From contig NZ_JACCCH010000001.1 in assembly GCF_013410945.1 (NCBI RefSeq), forward strand, positions 992,001 through 1,056,000: DNA of 64,000 nt. Reading direction: 5' to 3'. The position numbers were made by a program, and so were the translations under genes. Shown piece after piece: positions 26,640-35,428 of the stretch; positions within the stretch are counted from its first letter, which is position 1, and every line of letters begins with the position of its first letter. The stretch is from Leifsonia sp. AK011. GTDB taxonomy: Bacteria > Actinomycetota > Actinomycetes > Actinomycetales > Microbacteriaceae. The notes under the pieces are model-generated. The model was given only the letters and a program-made list of their open reading frames with translations, had not been told where the DNA came from and made no database searches.

Positions 26640-27691
26640 TGCGCGCGGGTGTCCTCCACGCGGCGGGTGACCTCCGCGTGGAGGAGCGCCCCGTTCCCCA
26701 GCCAGGGCCCGGCGAGGTGCTCGTGCGCGTCGCCGTGTGCGGCGTGTGCGGATCGGATGCGACGGAGTTCGACCGCGGCCCTGTGCTGACTGAGCTCCCC
26801 GTGACGCTCGGGCACGAGTTCGCGGGAGTGGTCGAGGCGATAGGCGAGGGTGTCACCTCCCTCACGCCCGGTGCCGTCGTCGTCTCTGGCGCAGGCATCT
26901 CGTGCGGCGAGTGCAAGCCGTGCCGTCAAGGCCGCACGAACCTCTGCCGCTCCTATCGGACGGCTGGCCTGCAGGTCGACGGCGGACTCGCGGGCTACAC
27001 GATCGTGCCCGAGGGCATCCTGTTGGATGTCACGGCAACAGGTCTTCCCCTCGACACCCTCGGCCTCACCCAGCCCATGGCCATCGCGGTCCACGCGGTG
27101 CGCAGGAGCGGGCTGACTGCCGGACAGGATGCCGTCATCATCGGAGTCGGCGGGATCGGCGCCTTCGTGACCTTCGCGGCCGCGGCTACGGGCGCTCGCG
27201 TACTCGTCGTCGACCTGAGCGGCGAACGGCTCGAACTCGCCAGGCGCCTCGGCGCGACGGCGACCTTCCGGTCGGGGGACGGCACGCTCGCCGAACAGCT
27301 CGAGTCGGTCGGGATGGACGCCGACGTGCTCTTCGAGGTCAGCGGCTCAGCTCCGGGCCTCGCCTCGGTCCTCGATGCTGCCCGACCAGGAGCGACGATC
27401 GTGCCCATCGGCATCCAGAAGGCCGACGTGGCGGTGCCGCTCGGGTCGTGGACGCTCCGCGAGTACACGATCGTCGGCACGGTCGCGCACGTCATGGCCG
27501 AGGACATCCCCGAGGCAGTTCGCCTGCTCGGCACAAGAGACGACTGGACCGACATCGCGTCCGAGGTGCTGCCGCTCGACGAGGTCGTCGAACGTGGCCT
27601 GCGCCCGCTGCTCGGCGGCGGCGCCACCCAGATCAAGACACTGATAGACCCGTGGATCGCCGAGGCGCGCCCCGCGACCCACGAAAGGTAG
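26639..27691 (+). CDS. zinc-dependent medium-chain alcohol/polyol dehydrogenase
   Basis: A 350-residue MDR-superfamily oxidoreductase. ATG at 26639 overlaps the preceding stop codon. Catalytic zinc ligands are in CGVCGSDATEF and GHEFAGVVEAIG (Cys, His, Glu); the structural zinc lobe is CGECKPCRQGRTNLC. The Rossmann fold motif is GVGGIGAFVTFAA, with Asp in VVDLSG favouring NAD. Closest to threonine/sorbitol-dehydrogenase-like members. The next amidohydrolase gene starts 3 nt after its stop, so it belongs to the same operon. Likely oxidises a secondary alcohol made or released by the amidohydrolases. Confidence 0.88.
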   Translation: MRAGVLHAAGDLRVEERPVPQPGPGEVLVRVAVCGVCGSDATEFDRGPVLTELPVTLGHEFAGVVEAIGEGVTSLTPGAVVVSGAGISCGECKPCRQGRTNLCRSYRTAGLQVDGGLAGYTIVPEGILLDVTATGLPLDTLGLTQPMAIAVHAVRRSGLTAGQDAVIIGVGGIGAFVTFAAAATGARVLVVDLSGERLELARRLGATATFRSGDGTLAEQLESVGMDADVLFEVSGSAPGLASVLDAARPGATIVPIGIQKADVAVPLGSWTLREYTIVGTVAHVMAEDIPEAVRLLGTRDDWTDIASEVLPLDEVVERGLRPLLGGGATQIKTLIDPWIAEARPATHER

Positions 27692-27694
27692 AGC

Positions 27695-29131
27695 ATGACC
27701 TCCCGCACCCTCATCACCGACGCCGCGGTCGTCACCATGGACCCGGAGCTCGGAGACTTCGAGCGAGCGAACATCCTCATCGAGGACGGCAGGATTGCCG
27801 CTGTGCAGCCCGGCCTCGAGGCTGATGCCGAGCGCATCGACGGCTCCACGATGATCGCGATGCCAGGCATGGTCGACACCCACCGCCACACCTGGCAGAC
27901 CGCGTTGCGGGGGATGCTCGCCGACGGCAACATCCCCGACTACCTGCGTGGGGTCCGCCTGCAGATGGCTCCGCGCTATCGGGCTGCCGACATGTACGCG
28001 GGCAACTACGTCGGCGCGCTCGACGCCCTCAACTCGGGCGTGACGACGCTCGTCGATTACTGCCACAACATCCTCGATCCGGATGGTGCGCACGCGGCCG
28101 TCTCGGGACTCCGGGATGCCGGCATCCGTGCGCTCTACGGGCATGGACTCACACCCATCACCACGAACACGTGGAGTGAGAGCAAGGGCGGCCAGGAGAC
28201 GAACGCCGATCCGGCGGACCTCGCGACGCGGGCGCGACTGGCACGGGAGATCCGCGACGAGTACTTCCCCACGGACACGGGTCTGCTGCGCTTCGGCATC
28301 GCACCCCAGGAGCTCGCGATCGCACCGGCGGCGACGGTGAACCTCGAGTTCGCACTAGCGCGGGAGCTCGGAGCGCGTATCACCATGCACGCGAACCAGG
28401 TGATGGTGCGGCAGCTCTTCAAGGACGTCGAGGTGCTCGCCGAGAACGGCCTCCTCGGCGACGACCTCCTGCTCGTGCATGGCACGTTCAACACCGCGGA
28501 GGAGTGGGAGCTGCTTCGCGACACCGGCACCATGATCTCGGTGTGCGCGGAGACCGAGATGCAGATGGGCATGGGGTATCCCGCCATCGCCGAGGTCACC
28601 GAGTACACCCGCGGCCCGAGCCTCGGCATCGACTGCGTGAGCGGATGCGGCGGCGACATGATCTCGCACAGCCGATTCGTGCTCCAGGCCACGCGCTACC
28701 GCGCCGATGAACCCGGGTACAAGGAGTGGAAGGCCCCGCAGACCATGGCGTGGACCACCCGCGACGCCCTCCGGTGGCTCACCGTCAACGGCGCGGCAGC
28801 GGCGGGCATGGGCGACGAGATCGGTTCCCTGACGCCGGGCAAGCGGGCGGACGTCGTGCTGCTCGAGATGGGCGGCGTGAGTCAGGCCGGCTGGAACCGA
28901 CACGATCCGGCTGGCGCGATCATCGCGCAGGCCCATGCCGGCTGTGTCGACACGGTGCTCGTGGAGGGCCGGGTCGTCAAGCGCGGAGGCGAGCTCGTGC
29001 ATGTCGACGTGGCATCCGCCCTGCGCACACTGGGGGAGTCCCACGACTACCTGCAGCGCGAGATGGCGGACAACGGGGGCTTCATTCCGCAGCCCCCCAT
29101 CGACATCCCGCTGTACCGCGAGCGCGCCTGA
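27695..29131 (+). CDS. amidohydrolase superfamily protein (TRZ/ATZ-like), paralogue 2
   Basis: A 478-residue protein with GAAAGGTAGAGC before its ATG. Metal ligands: HRH in MVDTHRHTW, His in ARITMHANQVM, His in LLLVHGTFN and Asp in LGIDCVSGCGGDM. The HxxE glutamate is replaced (H-A-N-Q). The last segment LTPGKRADVVLLEMGG and VLVEGRVVKRGG forms the composite beta-domain. It closes the four-gene operon amidohydrolase 1 - Dabb - MDR - amidohydrolase 2. About as related to paralogue 3 as to paralogue 1 by eye, so the three probably descend from ancient duplications and now take different substrates. Confidence 0.87.
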   Translation: MTSRTLITDAAVVTMDPELGDFERANILIEDGRIAAVQPGLEADAERIDGSTMIAMPGMVDTHRHTWQTALRGMLADGNIPDYLRGVRLQMAPRYRAADMYAGNYVGALDALNSGVTTLVDYCHNILDPDGAHAAVSGLRDAGIRALYGHGLTPITTNTWSESKGGQETNADPADLATRARLAREIRDEYFPTDTGLLRFGIAPQELAIAPAATVNLEFALARELGARITMHANQVMVRQLFKDVEVLAENGLLGDDLLLVHGTFNTAEEWELLRDTGTMISVCAETEMQMGMGYPAIAEVTEYTRGPSLGIDCVSGCGGDMISHSRFVLQATRYRADEPGYKEWKAPQTMAWTTRDALRWLTVNGAAAAGMGDEIGSLTPGKRADVVLLEMGGVSQAGWNRHDPAGAIIAQAHAGCVDTVLVEGRVVKRGGELVHVDVASALRTLGESHDYLQREMADNGGFIPQPPIDIPLYRERA

Positions 29132-29156
29132 ACGGATGCCTCGGCACCTTGTTCAT

Positions 29157-29214
29157 TCACAGTAAACAATCTGGTAACTGTGACTTGACAGTCGTGCAGT
29201 CTCGCTACTAGCTT
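29157..29214 (+). promoter_or_regulatory. promoter and operator-like repeat before amidohydrolase 3
   Basis: TTGACA at 29185-29190, 18-bp spacer, TAGCTT at 29209-29214. Just upstream, TCACAGT (29157-29163) and ACTGTGA (29177-29183) form an inverted repeat that encloses AAACAATCTGG; nearly the same string, AAACAATCTAGG, lies in the E1 dehydrogenase promoter. The arrangement suggests a regulated promoter for the transporter operon. Confidence 0.5.
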
Positions 29215-29288
29215 TGCCTCACACACCCAACGCGACGTGGCGGTCGGTCGACCTACGCGTCGCCCACTTTCTGGAGTCAACGACGACT

Positions 29289-30677
29289 ATGAGCACACGC
29301 ACTCTGCTCCGTGGCGGAACCGTCATCACCTCGGCCAAGACCGGCGAGGTCCTTCCCGCCACCGACATCCTCATCGGCACCGACGGCACCATCGAAGCCA
29401 TCGGCCCCGACCTCTCGGCGGCCGACGCCGAGGTCATCGACGTCACCGGCCGCATCGTCCTGCCGGGCTTCGTCGACACCCACCGCCACACGTGGCAGTC
29501 GGTCGTGCGCAACGTGGCCTCCGACTGGTCGCTCACCGAGTACCTGGCCGGTCTCCACACGGGTCTGTCGAAGTACTTCCGCCCCGAGGACACCTACACG
29601 GGCAACTACCTCGGCGCCCTCGAGGCCCTCGACTCCGGAATCACGACGCTCGTCGACTGGTCGCACAACCTCGCGACCCCCGCCCACGCGGATGCCGCGA
29701 TCCAGGCCCTCAAGGACACCGGGATGCGCGCCGTCTTCGCCCATGGCGGCGGCTCGAAGCAGTGGGGTGCCCCACTGCCCTCGCCGAACAACCACCCAGA
29801 GGATGCACGCCGCATCCGCGACGAGTACTTCAGCGACAACACCGGGCTCGTGACCATGGCGCTCGCCCTCCGCGGTCCGCAGTTCACTCTCCCCGAGGTG
29901 AACCGGCACGACTTCGCCCTCGCCAATGACCTCGACCTGCGCGTGACCGTGCACGTCGGCGACGGCTACTGGGGCAAGTCGGGTCCCATTCGCAAGATGA
30001 ACGACGACGGCCTCCTCTCCGACCGCATCACCTACGTGCACTGCTGCACCCTTGGCGAGGACGAGTTGCAGATGATCGCGGACTCGGGCGGAACGGCATC
30101 CGTCGCCCCCGACGTGGAGATGCAGATGGGTCACGGCTACCCGGCGACCGGGCGACTGCTGAAGCACGGCATTCGTCCCACCTTCTCCATCGACGTGTGC
30201 AGCTCCAACGGTGGCGACATGTTCGGCACCATGCGCACCGCTATCGGCATGCAGCGGGTGCTCGACAACGCGCCGGCAGTTGAGACCGGTGAGACGATCG
30301 AGCGCATCGGGCTGAGCGTCAACGACGTGATCCAGTTCGCGACGATCGACGGAGCGCACGCTGCCGGCCTCGACACCGTGACGGGATCACTCGCGGTGGG
30401 CAAGGCGGCGGACATCGTCGTCCTCGACGACCGTTCACTCGCGCTCACGCCGCTCAACAACCCGATCGGTGCCGTCGTCTACAACTCTCACCCGGGCCTC
30501 GTCCGCGACGTGTTCGTGCAGGGCAACCGCGTGAAGAAGGACGGCGTTCTCGTGGGAGTCGACTTCGACAAGCTCAGGGCGCAGGCGATCGCCTCTCGCG
30601 ACTACATCGTGGGCGAGATGCCCGAGGCGCATCTCGACGGCTCGTGGCACCCGGACCTCGCGACCCAGACGGCATGA
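29289..30677 (+). CDS. amidohydrolase superfamily protein (TRZ/ATZ-like), paralogue 3
   Basis: A 462-residue protein. ATG at 29289 (MSTRTLLRGGTVIT) is preferred over an in-frame ATG at 29214, which would overlap the -10 box. Ligands: HRH in FVDTHRHTW, His in RVTVHVGDGYWG, His in TYVHCCTL and Asp in FSIDVCSSNGGDM; the HxxE Glu is an Asp (H-V-G-D). Composite domain at the C-terminus: SLAVGKAADIVVL. It is the first gene of an operon with a complete ABC importer: the permease ATG overlaps its stop codon. Co-translation with an importer suggests that the imported molecule, or its first product, is the substrate. Confidence 0.87.
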   Translation: MSTRTLLRGGTVITSAKTGEVLPATDILIGTDGTIEAIGPDLSAADAEVIDVTGRIVLPGFVDTHRHTWQSVVRNVASDWSLTEYLAGLHTGLSKYFRPEDTYTGNYLGALEALDSGITTLVDWSHNLATPAHADAAIQALKDTGMRAVFAHGGGSKQWGAPLPSPNNHPEDARRIRDEYFSDNTGLVTMALALRGPQFTLPEVNRHDFALANDLDLRVTVHVGDGYWGKSGPIRKMNDDGLLSDRITYVHCCTLGEDELQMIADSGGTASVAPDVEMQMGHGYPATGRLLKHGIRPTFSIDVCSSNGGDMFGTMRTAIGMQRVLDNAPAVETGETIERIGLSVNDVIQFATIDGAHAAGLDTVTGSLAVGKAADIVVLDDRSLALTPLNNPIGAVVYNSHPGLVRDVFVQGNRVKKDGVLVGVDFDKLRAQAIASRDYIVGEMPEAHLDGSWHPDLATQTA

Positions 30678-31732
30678 CGACGATGACCGAGCAGACCGCA
30701 CCCGAGCGGACGGCCCCGACCGACCGCCGGTCGCGCGCCTCCGAGATCCTGTCCTGGCCGGGCACGCGCGCGCTCATCGCCGTGGTCGCGCTGTTCGCCG
30801 TGAGCCCGCTCATCGCGATCGGGAGCGTGAGCCCCACCGCGATCGTGTCGATGCTGCCCTTCGCGGCCCTCATCGCGATCGTTGCGGTGGGACAGACACT
30901 CGTGATCCAGCAGGGTGGACTCGACCTGTCGATTCCGGGAGCCGTCACGCTCGGTGCACTCATCGCCGCCAAGTTCGGCACGGAGTGGGATCTCGCGACG
31001 GCGATCATCGTGGCCATCATCGGCACGTCGCTGTTCGGTCTGCTGAGCGGCATCATCATCGCCTACTTCGGTCTTCCGCCGCTCGTCGTCACGATCGCGA
31101 GCAACGCGCTCATGATCGGCGCCGTCCAGGCGATCTCCGGCGGGTTCAGCGAGCAGAGCGCCAAGGCACTCAGTGACTTCGCGCTCAGCAGGTTCTGGGG
31201 CATCCCCGTTCTCGCGTTCTTCGCGGTCGGCATCGTGCTCATCGTGCACGTCGTGCTCAAGCTCACGCGCCTCGGGCGCCGGTTCGAGCTCGTCGGTGAG
31301 AACCCTCGAAGCGCCGCGAACATCGGCATCAGCACCCGCGGCTACGTCATCTCGTCGTACTGGCTCGCGACCATGCTGGGCGCGACGACGGGTGTGCTCC
31401 TCGCGGGGCTCCTTCGTCTGCCCACGCTGACGGCGGGCAACGACTACCTGCTGCCGTCGATCGCAGCGGTCGTGCTCGGTGGCACGGCCCTCACGGGAGG
31501 CAAGGGAAGCATCGTGGGCACAGCCCTCGGCGCGCTGTTCCTGGCCCAGCTGAGCCAGCTCGTCCAAACCTTTACACAGGCTTCGGCCGTGCAGAACATC
31601 GTCCAGGCGCTCATCATCGGCGTCGGGATCGTCGCCCAGCTTCAGCTGGGCGGCTCCTCCGGGAGGCTCAAGGGCCTCATGCGGAGGAACGCAGTACCCC
31701 AACCAAGTGACTCAATGAGGAGTGAGAAGTGA
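30674..31732 (+). CDS. ribose-type (RbsC/BPL_transp_2 family) ABC transporter permease
   Basis: A 352-residue inner-membrane protein with about 8-10 hydrophobic helices. Recognisable family segments are QTLVIQQGGLDLSIPG, SIAAVVLGGTALTGGKGS and an LVGENPRSAANIGI cytoplasmic loop (the EAA-like coupling region, here ENPRSA). ATG at 30674 overlaps the amidohydrolase stop (ATGA). It pairs with the permease half of the ATPase fusion encoded two genes downstream, so the importer would have two different permease subunits. Family members import sugars, autoinducer-2 or nucleosides. Confidence 0.9.
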   Translation: MTTMTEQTAPERTAPTDRRSRASEILSWPGTRALIAVVALFAVSPLIAIGSVSPTAIVSMLPFAALIAIVAVGQTLVIQQGGLDLSIPGAVTLGALIAAKFGTEWDLATAIIVAIIGTSLFGLLSGIIIAYFGLPPLVVTIASNALMIGAVQAISGGFSEQSAKALSDFALSRFWGIPVLAFFAVGIVLIVHVVLKLTRLGRRFELVGENPRSAANIGISTRGYVISSYWLATMLGATTGVLLAGLLRLPTLTAGNDYLLPSIAAVVLGGTALTGGKGSIVGTALGALFLAQLSQLVQTFTQASAVQNIVQALIIGVGIVAQLQLGGSSGRLKGLMRRNAVPQPSDSMRSEK

Positions 31733-32916
31733 TCCGAATCATGCAGCACCGCAGGTTGGCCTTCGTGGCCGCCACGGTCGCCCTGGGCGCGGTCGCGCTC
31801 GCAGGCTGTTCGTCCACCAACGCCGGCGGCGGAGAGACGGGCGGCAACAACCTGACAGCCGACATCGCGGCGGGCTCGGTCGGCACCGTCGACCAGTTCG
31901 CAGACATGACCGACATCTGTGTCACCGACGCGGAGCCCGGCAGCATCACGCTGGGCGTCGTCGACGGCGGTGGCACCAACAGCTGGTCCAAGACGGTTCT
32001 CGCCGAGATCGAGAGCGAGGCGGCCCAGTGCCCCGCGATCTCGAAGGTCGACTACGTCGCGGGCAGCTTCGACCTGGAGACGACGACGTCGGGCATCACA
32101 AGCCTCGCGGCCAAGGGCACCGACATCATCCTCGTCATCCCGGACGCAGGCCCCGGTGAGGCGCACCTCCCGGCGATCCGCCAAGCCACCCAGGCCGGCT
32201 CGATCGTCATCAACTTCGCCTCCGACCCGCAGGGCAAGGCCGGTACCGACTACCTCGACTACACGGACCAGAGCCCCAAGTTCGTCGGTAAGACGAAGGC
32301 CGAGTGGCTCGTGGAGCAGCTCGGCGACGCCGGTGGCAACGTCGTGTTCTTCGGTGGACCGGCTGGCGCGCTCGTGTCGACGCAGGAGTTCGAGGGCGCT
32401 CAGGAGGTCTTCGCGGACAACCCGCAGATCAACCTCCTCTCGAGTGAGCCCATCGCCACCAACTGGGACCCCGCACAGGCACAGCAGGCCATGGCCGGAC
32501 TCCTCTCCCAGGGCGAGAAGATCGACGCGGTCATCGCCGACTACGGCGCATCGGCGTCGGGTGTGATCCGTGCGTACGAGGCGGCGGGCATCCCGCTCCC
32601 GCTCATCACGACGACGGATGACAACTCGCTGAGCTGTGGCTTCGCCGACCTCAAGGCAGCCAACCCCGACTACGAGCTGGCGACCGTGTCGTCGCGCACG
32701 TGGATCGGTCGCGTAGCCCTGCGCAAGGCCGTCGCCGCCTACCTCGGTGGTTCCGACCAGGAGCCGTCGATCTACAACCTGGCCCTCTTCGAGGACTCGA
32801 CCGGCGCCACACCCGGCACGGTCACCCCTGAGGAGGCCTGCCTCGCCGACGCGCCGGCTGACGCCACGCCGTCGACGCTGCTCACCCCCGAAGAGATCTC
32901 CGCTCTCTTCGGCTGA
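31729..32916 (+). CDS. sugar-type (periplasmic-binding protein, RbsB-like) substrate-binding lipoprotein
   Basis: A 395-residue binding lipoprotein: signal peptide with lipobox AVALAGC, lipidated at Cys26-27. After a linker rich in Gly and Asn it has the two-lobed RbsB fold (ITLGVVDGGGTNSW, GTDIILVIPDAGPG, INLLSSEPIATNWDPAQAQQAM, DAVIADYGASASGVI, ITTTDDNS). GTG at 31729 overlaps the permease stop (GTGA) and has AGGAG upstream. Ligand-contacting residues differ from ribose-binding protein, and the neighbouring enzymes argue for a nitrogenous ligand rather than a free pentose (inference). Confidence 0.88.
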   Translation: MIRIMQHRRLAFVAATVALGAVALAGCSSTNAGGGETGGNNLTADIAAGSVGTVDQFADMTDICVTDAEPGSITLGVVDGGGTNSWSKTVLAEIESEAAQCPAISKVDYVAGSFDLETTTSGITSLAAKGTDIILVIPDAGPGEAHLPAIRQATQAGSIVINFASDPQGKAGTDYLDYTDQSPKFVGKTKAEWLVEQLGDAGGNVVFFGGPAGALVSTQEFEGAQEVFADNPQINLLSSEPIATNWDPAQAQQAMAGLLSQGEKIDAVIADYGASASGVIRAYEAAGIPLPLITTTDDNSLSCGFADLKAANPDYELATVSSRTWIGRVALRKAVAAYLGGSDQEPSIYNLALFEDSTGATPGTVTPEEACLADAPADATPSTLLTPEEISALFG

Positions 32917-32933
32917 TGAACGGAGACCCGACG

Positions 32934-35417
32934 ATGATGGATGCTGCTCTCACCCTGACCGGGATCACGAAGACCTACCCGGGTGTGCGTGCCCTCGATG
33001 ACGTGAGCGTCACGGTGGCGCGTGGGAAGGTCCACGCGATCCTCGGCGAGAACGGTGCTGGCAAGTCCACACTCGTCGGGGTTGCCGCTGGGTCGGTCGT
33101 GCCGGATTCCGGCACGATCGGCCTCGGCGACGCAGAGTTCGCGCGGATCCAGACCCGCGCGGCACGCGAGCGCGGGCTGGCGATCGTCTACCAGATCCCC
33201 GCGCTCGCCCCGTCGCTCTCGGTCCTCGACGCCGTGCTGCTGCTCCTCCCGGAGTCCAAGCGGCCGAAGCGTCGGGGTGCCGGCGAGTGGCTCACCGACC
33301 TCTTCGACAGGCTGGGCCTGCGCATCGACCCGTCCGCGACGATCTCGTCGCTGTCACTGCGCGAGGCCCACCTGATCGAGATCGCGGCTGCCCTGGCATC
33401 CGACCCCTCGGTTCTGGTGCTCGACGAGCCGACCGAGGCGCTCGGCCCCGAGGAGACCAACTGGCTCTTCGAGAGGATCCAGGAGCTCCTGGCCAAGGAT
33501 GTCGCGATCGTCTACATCACCCACCGCATCCCCGAGGTCGTGGAGATCGCGACGGACCTGACCGTGCTGCGCGACGGTCGCGTCGTCGGTCGCGGCGTCG
33601 TCGCCGACTACACCGAGGACCAGATCGTCGAGCTCATCGTCGGACGGTCGCTCGAGACGACCTTCCCCGACAAGGCCCATGCTGCCGTCGACGACGAGCC
33701 CCTCCTCGAGGTGCTCGAACTCAGCGGCCCCGGCTTCTCGGACATCTCGCTCTCGGTGCTCCCCGGCCAGATCATCGGCCTCGCGGGCGTCGAGGGCAAC
33801 GGGCAGCGGGAGTTCCTGCGTGCACTCGGTGGACACGGTTCGACCTCCGGTCGCATGCTCGTGCGGGGCTCCGAGATCTCGCTGCGCTCACCCCGCAGCA
33901 CCAACCGAGCAGGCGTCGCCTTCCTGCCCGGCGACCGCATCGGCAAGGCCATGTTCGGCAAGATGTCGGTGCGCGAGAACATCATCGCCCCGTCGATCGA
34001 CGAGGCCATGCCCACGGGCTTCGCCGACCGCGGTCGCGAGTACCGCCTCACCCGGCAGGCCATCGAGGGCCTCGCCGTGAAGACCCCGACACTCGAGACC
34101 CCTGTCATGGCGCTCTCGGGCGGCAGCCAGCAGAAGGTACTTCTCGCCCGCGCCAGGCTCGGCGACCCCAAGGTCCTGCTCGTCGAGGACCCCACTCAGG
34201 GAGTGGATGCCGGGGCTCGCGTCGAGATCTATGCATTCCTCCGCGCCCTTGCCGACTCCGGCGTCGCGATCGTTGTGCTCTCGACGGATGCCGTGGAACT
34301 CGAGGGCCTCTGCGACCGGGTCATCGTGTTCTCGCGAGGTCAAGCCCAGGCGACCCTTTCGGGCGACGAGGTGACGGAGCGCGCGATCACGGGTGCTGCC
34401 GTCCTCTCCACGACCGGCTCCATCGCGACCGTCGACGCGGTGCCGTCGCGACGGCTGCGCATCCCGGCCTCCCTCCGTGGTGAGGTGCAGGCTGCGGTCC
34501 TCGTGGTTCTCACGATCGGTCTCGGCATCGCCACGACGTTCGTGTCGTCGGCGTTCGTGAGCCCGCTCAACATCAGCCAGCTTCTCGCCGGTGCTGCCGT
34601 CATTGTGCTCGTGGGACTCGCACAGCTACTCGTCGTCATGACCGGCGGTATCGACCTGAGCGTCGGCTCGGTCATCGCACTCTCCGCCGTCGTCATCTCG
34701 TTCTTCGGTCAGGGCGGTCCGGGATTCTTCGCGCTCGGCGTCGCACTCACGATCGGTATGGGCCTCGTCGTGGGGCTCGTGAACGGCCTGCTCGTGACGA
34801 GGTTGTCGCTGCCTCCCGTGATCGCCACGCTCGTGACATCCATCGCCATCGTCGGTGTCGCGCAGGTGCTGCGCCCGAGCCCCGGCGGCTCGGCCACGGG
34901 CGACATCATGACCGCCATCGGCACAACCATCGGCGGCATCCCGCTCGTGCTCATCGTCTCGCTCGTCGTCACTGTCGCGATCTGGTACATCATCCAGCGC
35001 ACGGGACTCGGTCGTGGCTTCCGCGCCGCGGGCTCCGACCCGATCAAGGCCAACCGCATGGGTGTGAGCGTGCCGCGCATGCGCCTCTACGCGGCGCTCG
35101 CGGCCGGCGTGCTCGCGGCTCTCGCCGGACTCGTGCTGTACTCGCGCACGGGCATCGGTGACGCCAACACGGGCCAGGCGCTCACGCTCACGTCCGTGAC
35201 GGCCATCGTCATCGCTGGCGCCAGCATCTTCGGCGGGTCGGGTTCGGCCATCGCCGTCGCAGCAGCCGCGCTCCTGCTGCAGACGATCACCAACTCGCTG
35301 TCCTACCTCGGGCTGAGCCTCTCGTGGCAGTACTGGCTGCAGGGCGCGTTCGTGCTCGTGGCCGCCATCATCCCGATGGTCGCGCGCTACCAGCGCCGAG
35401 CTGCGGAGGGCTCGTGA
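32934..35417 (+). CDS. fused ABC transporter: two RbsA-type ATPase domains plus RbsC-type permease
   Basis: An 827-residue fusion that supplies both energy and one membrane subunit. GGAG lies 10 nt before ATG 32934; an in-frame ATG at 32916 that overlaps the previous stop is also possible. ATPase 1 (~1-240): Walker A GENGAGKST, signature LSLREAHLIEIA, Walker B VLVLDEPTEAL. ATPase 2 (~245-490): degenerate Walker A EGNGQRE, signature ALSGGSQQK, and LLVEDPTQGVD, in which the usual Asp-Glu pair is Glu-Asp. Residues ~520-827 are a complete permease (GGIDLSVGSVIALSA, ASIFGGSGSA). In most organisms RbsA and RbsC are separate proteins. Last gene of the transporter operon, ending 11 nt before a convergent regulator. 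Confidence 0.9.
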   Translation: MMDAALTLTGITKTYPGVRALDDVSVTVARGKVHAILGENGAGKSTLVGVAAGSVVPDSGTIGLGDAEFARIQTRAARERGLAIVYQIPALAPSLSVLDAVLLLLPESKRPKRRGAGEWLTDLFDRLGLRIDPSATISSLSLREAHLIEIAAALASDPSVLVLDEPTEALGPEETNWLFERIQELLAKDVAIVYITHRIPEVVEIATDLTVLRDGRVVGRGVVADYTEDQIVELIVGRSLETTFPDKAHAAVDDEPLLEVLELSGPGFSDISLSVLPGQIIGLAGVEGNGQREFLRALGGHGSTSGRMLVRGSEISLRSPRSTNRAGVAFLPGDRIGKAMFGKMSVRENIIAPSIDEAMPTGFADRGREYRLTRQAIEGLAVKTPTLETPVMALSGGSQQKVLLARARLGDPKVLLVEDPTQGVDAGARVEIYAFLRALADSGVAIVVLSTDAVELEGLCDRVIVFSRGQAQATLSGDEVTERAITGAAVLSTTGSIATVDAVPSRRLRIPASLRGEVQAAVLVVLTIGLGIATTFVSSAFVSPLNISQLLAGAAVIVLVGLAQLLVVMTGGIDLSVGSVIALSAVVISFFGQGGPGFFALGVALTIGMGLVVGLVNGLLVTRLSLPPVIATLVTSIAIVGVAQVLRPSPGGSATGDIMTAIGTTIGGIPLVLIVSLVVTVAIWYIIQRTGLGRGFRAAGSDPIKANRMGVSVPRMRLYAALAAGVLAALAGLVLYSRTGIGDANTGQALTLTSVTAIVIAGASIFGGSGSAIAVAAAALLLQTITNSLSYLGLSLSWQYWLQGAFVLVAAIIPMVARYQRRAAEGS

Positions 35418-35428
35418 TGGGCCCGGTC

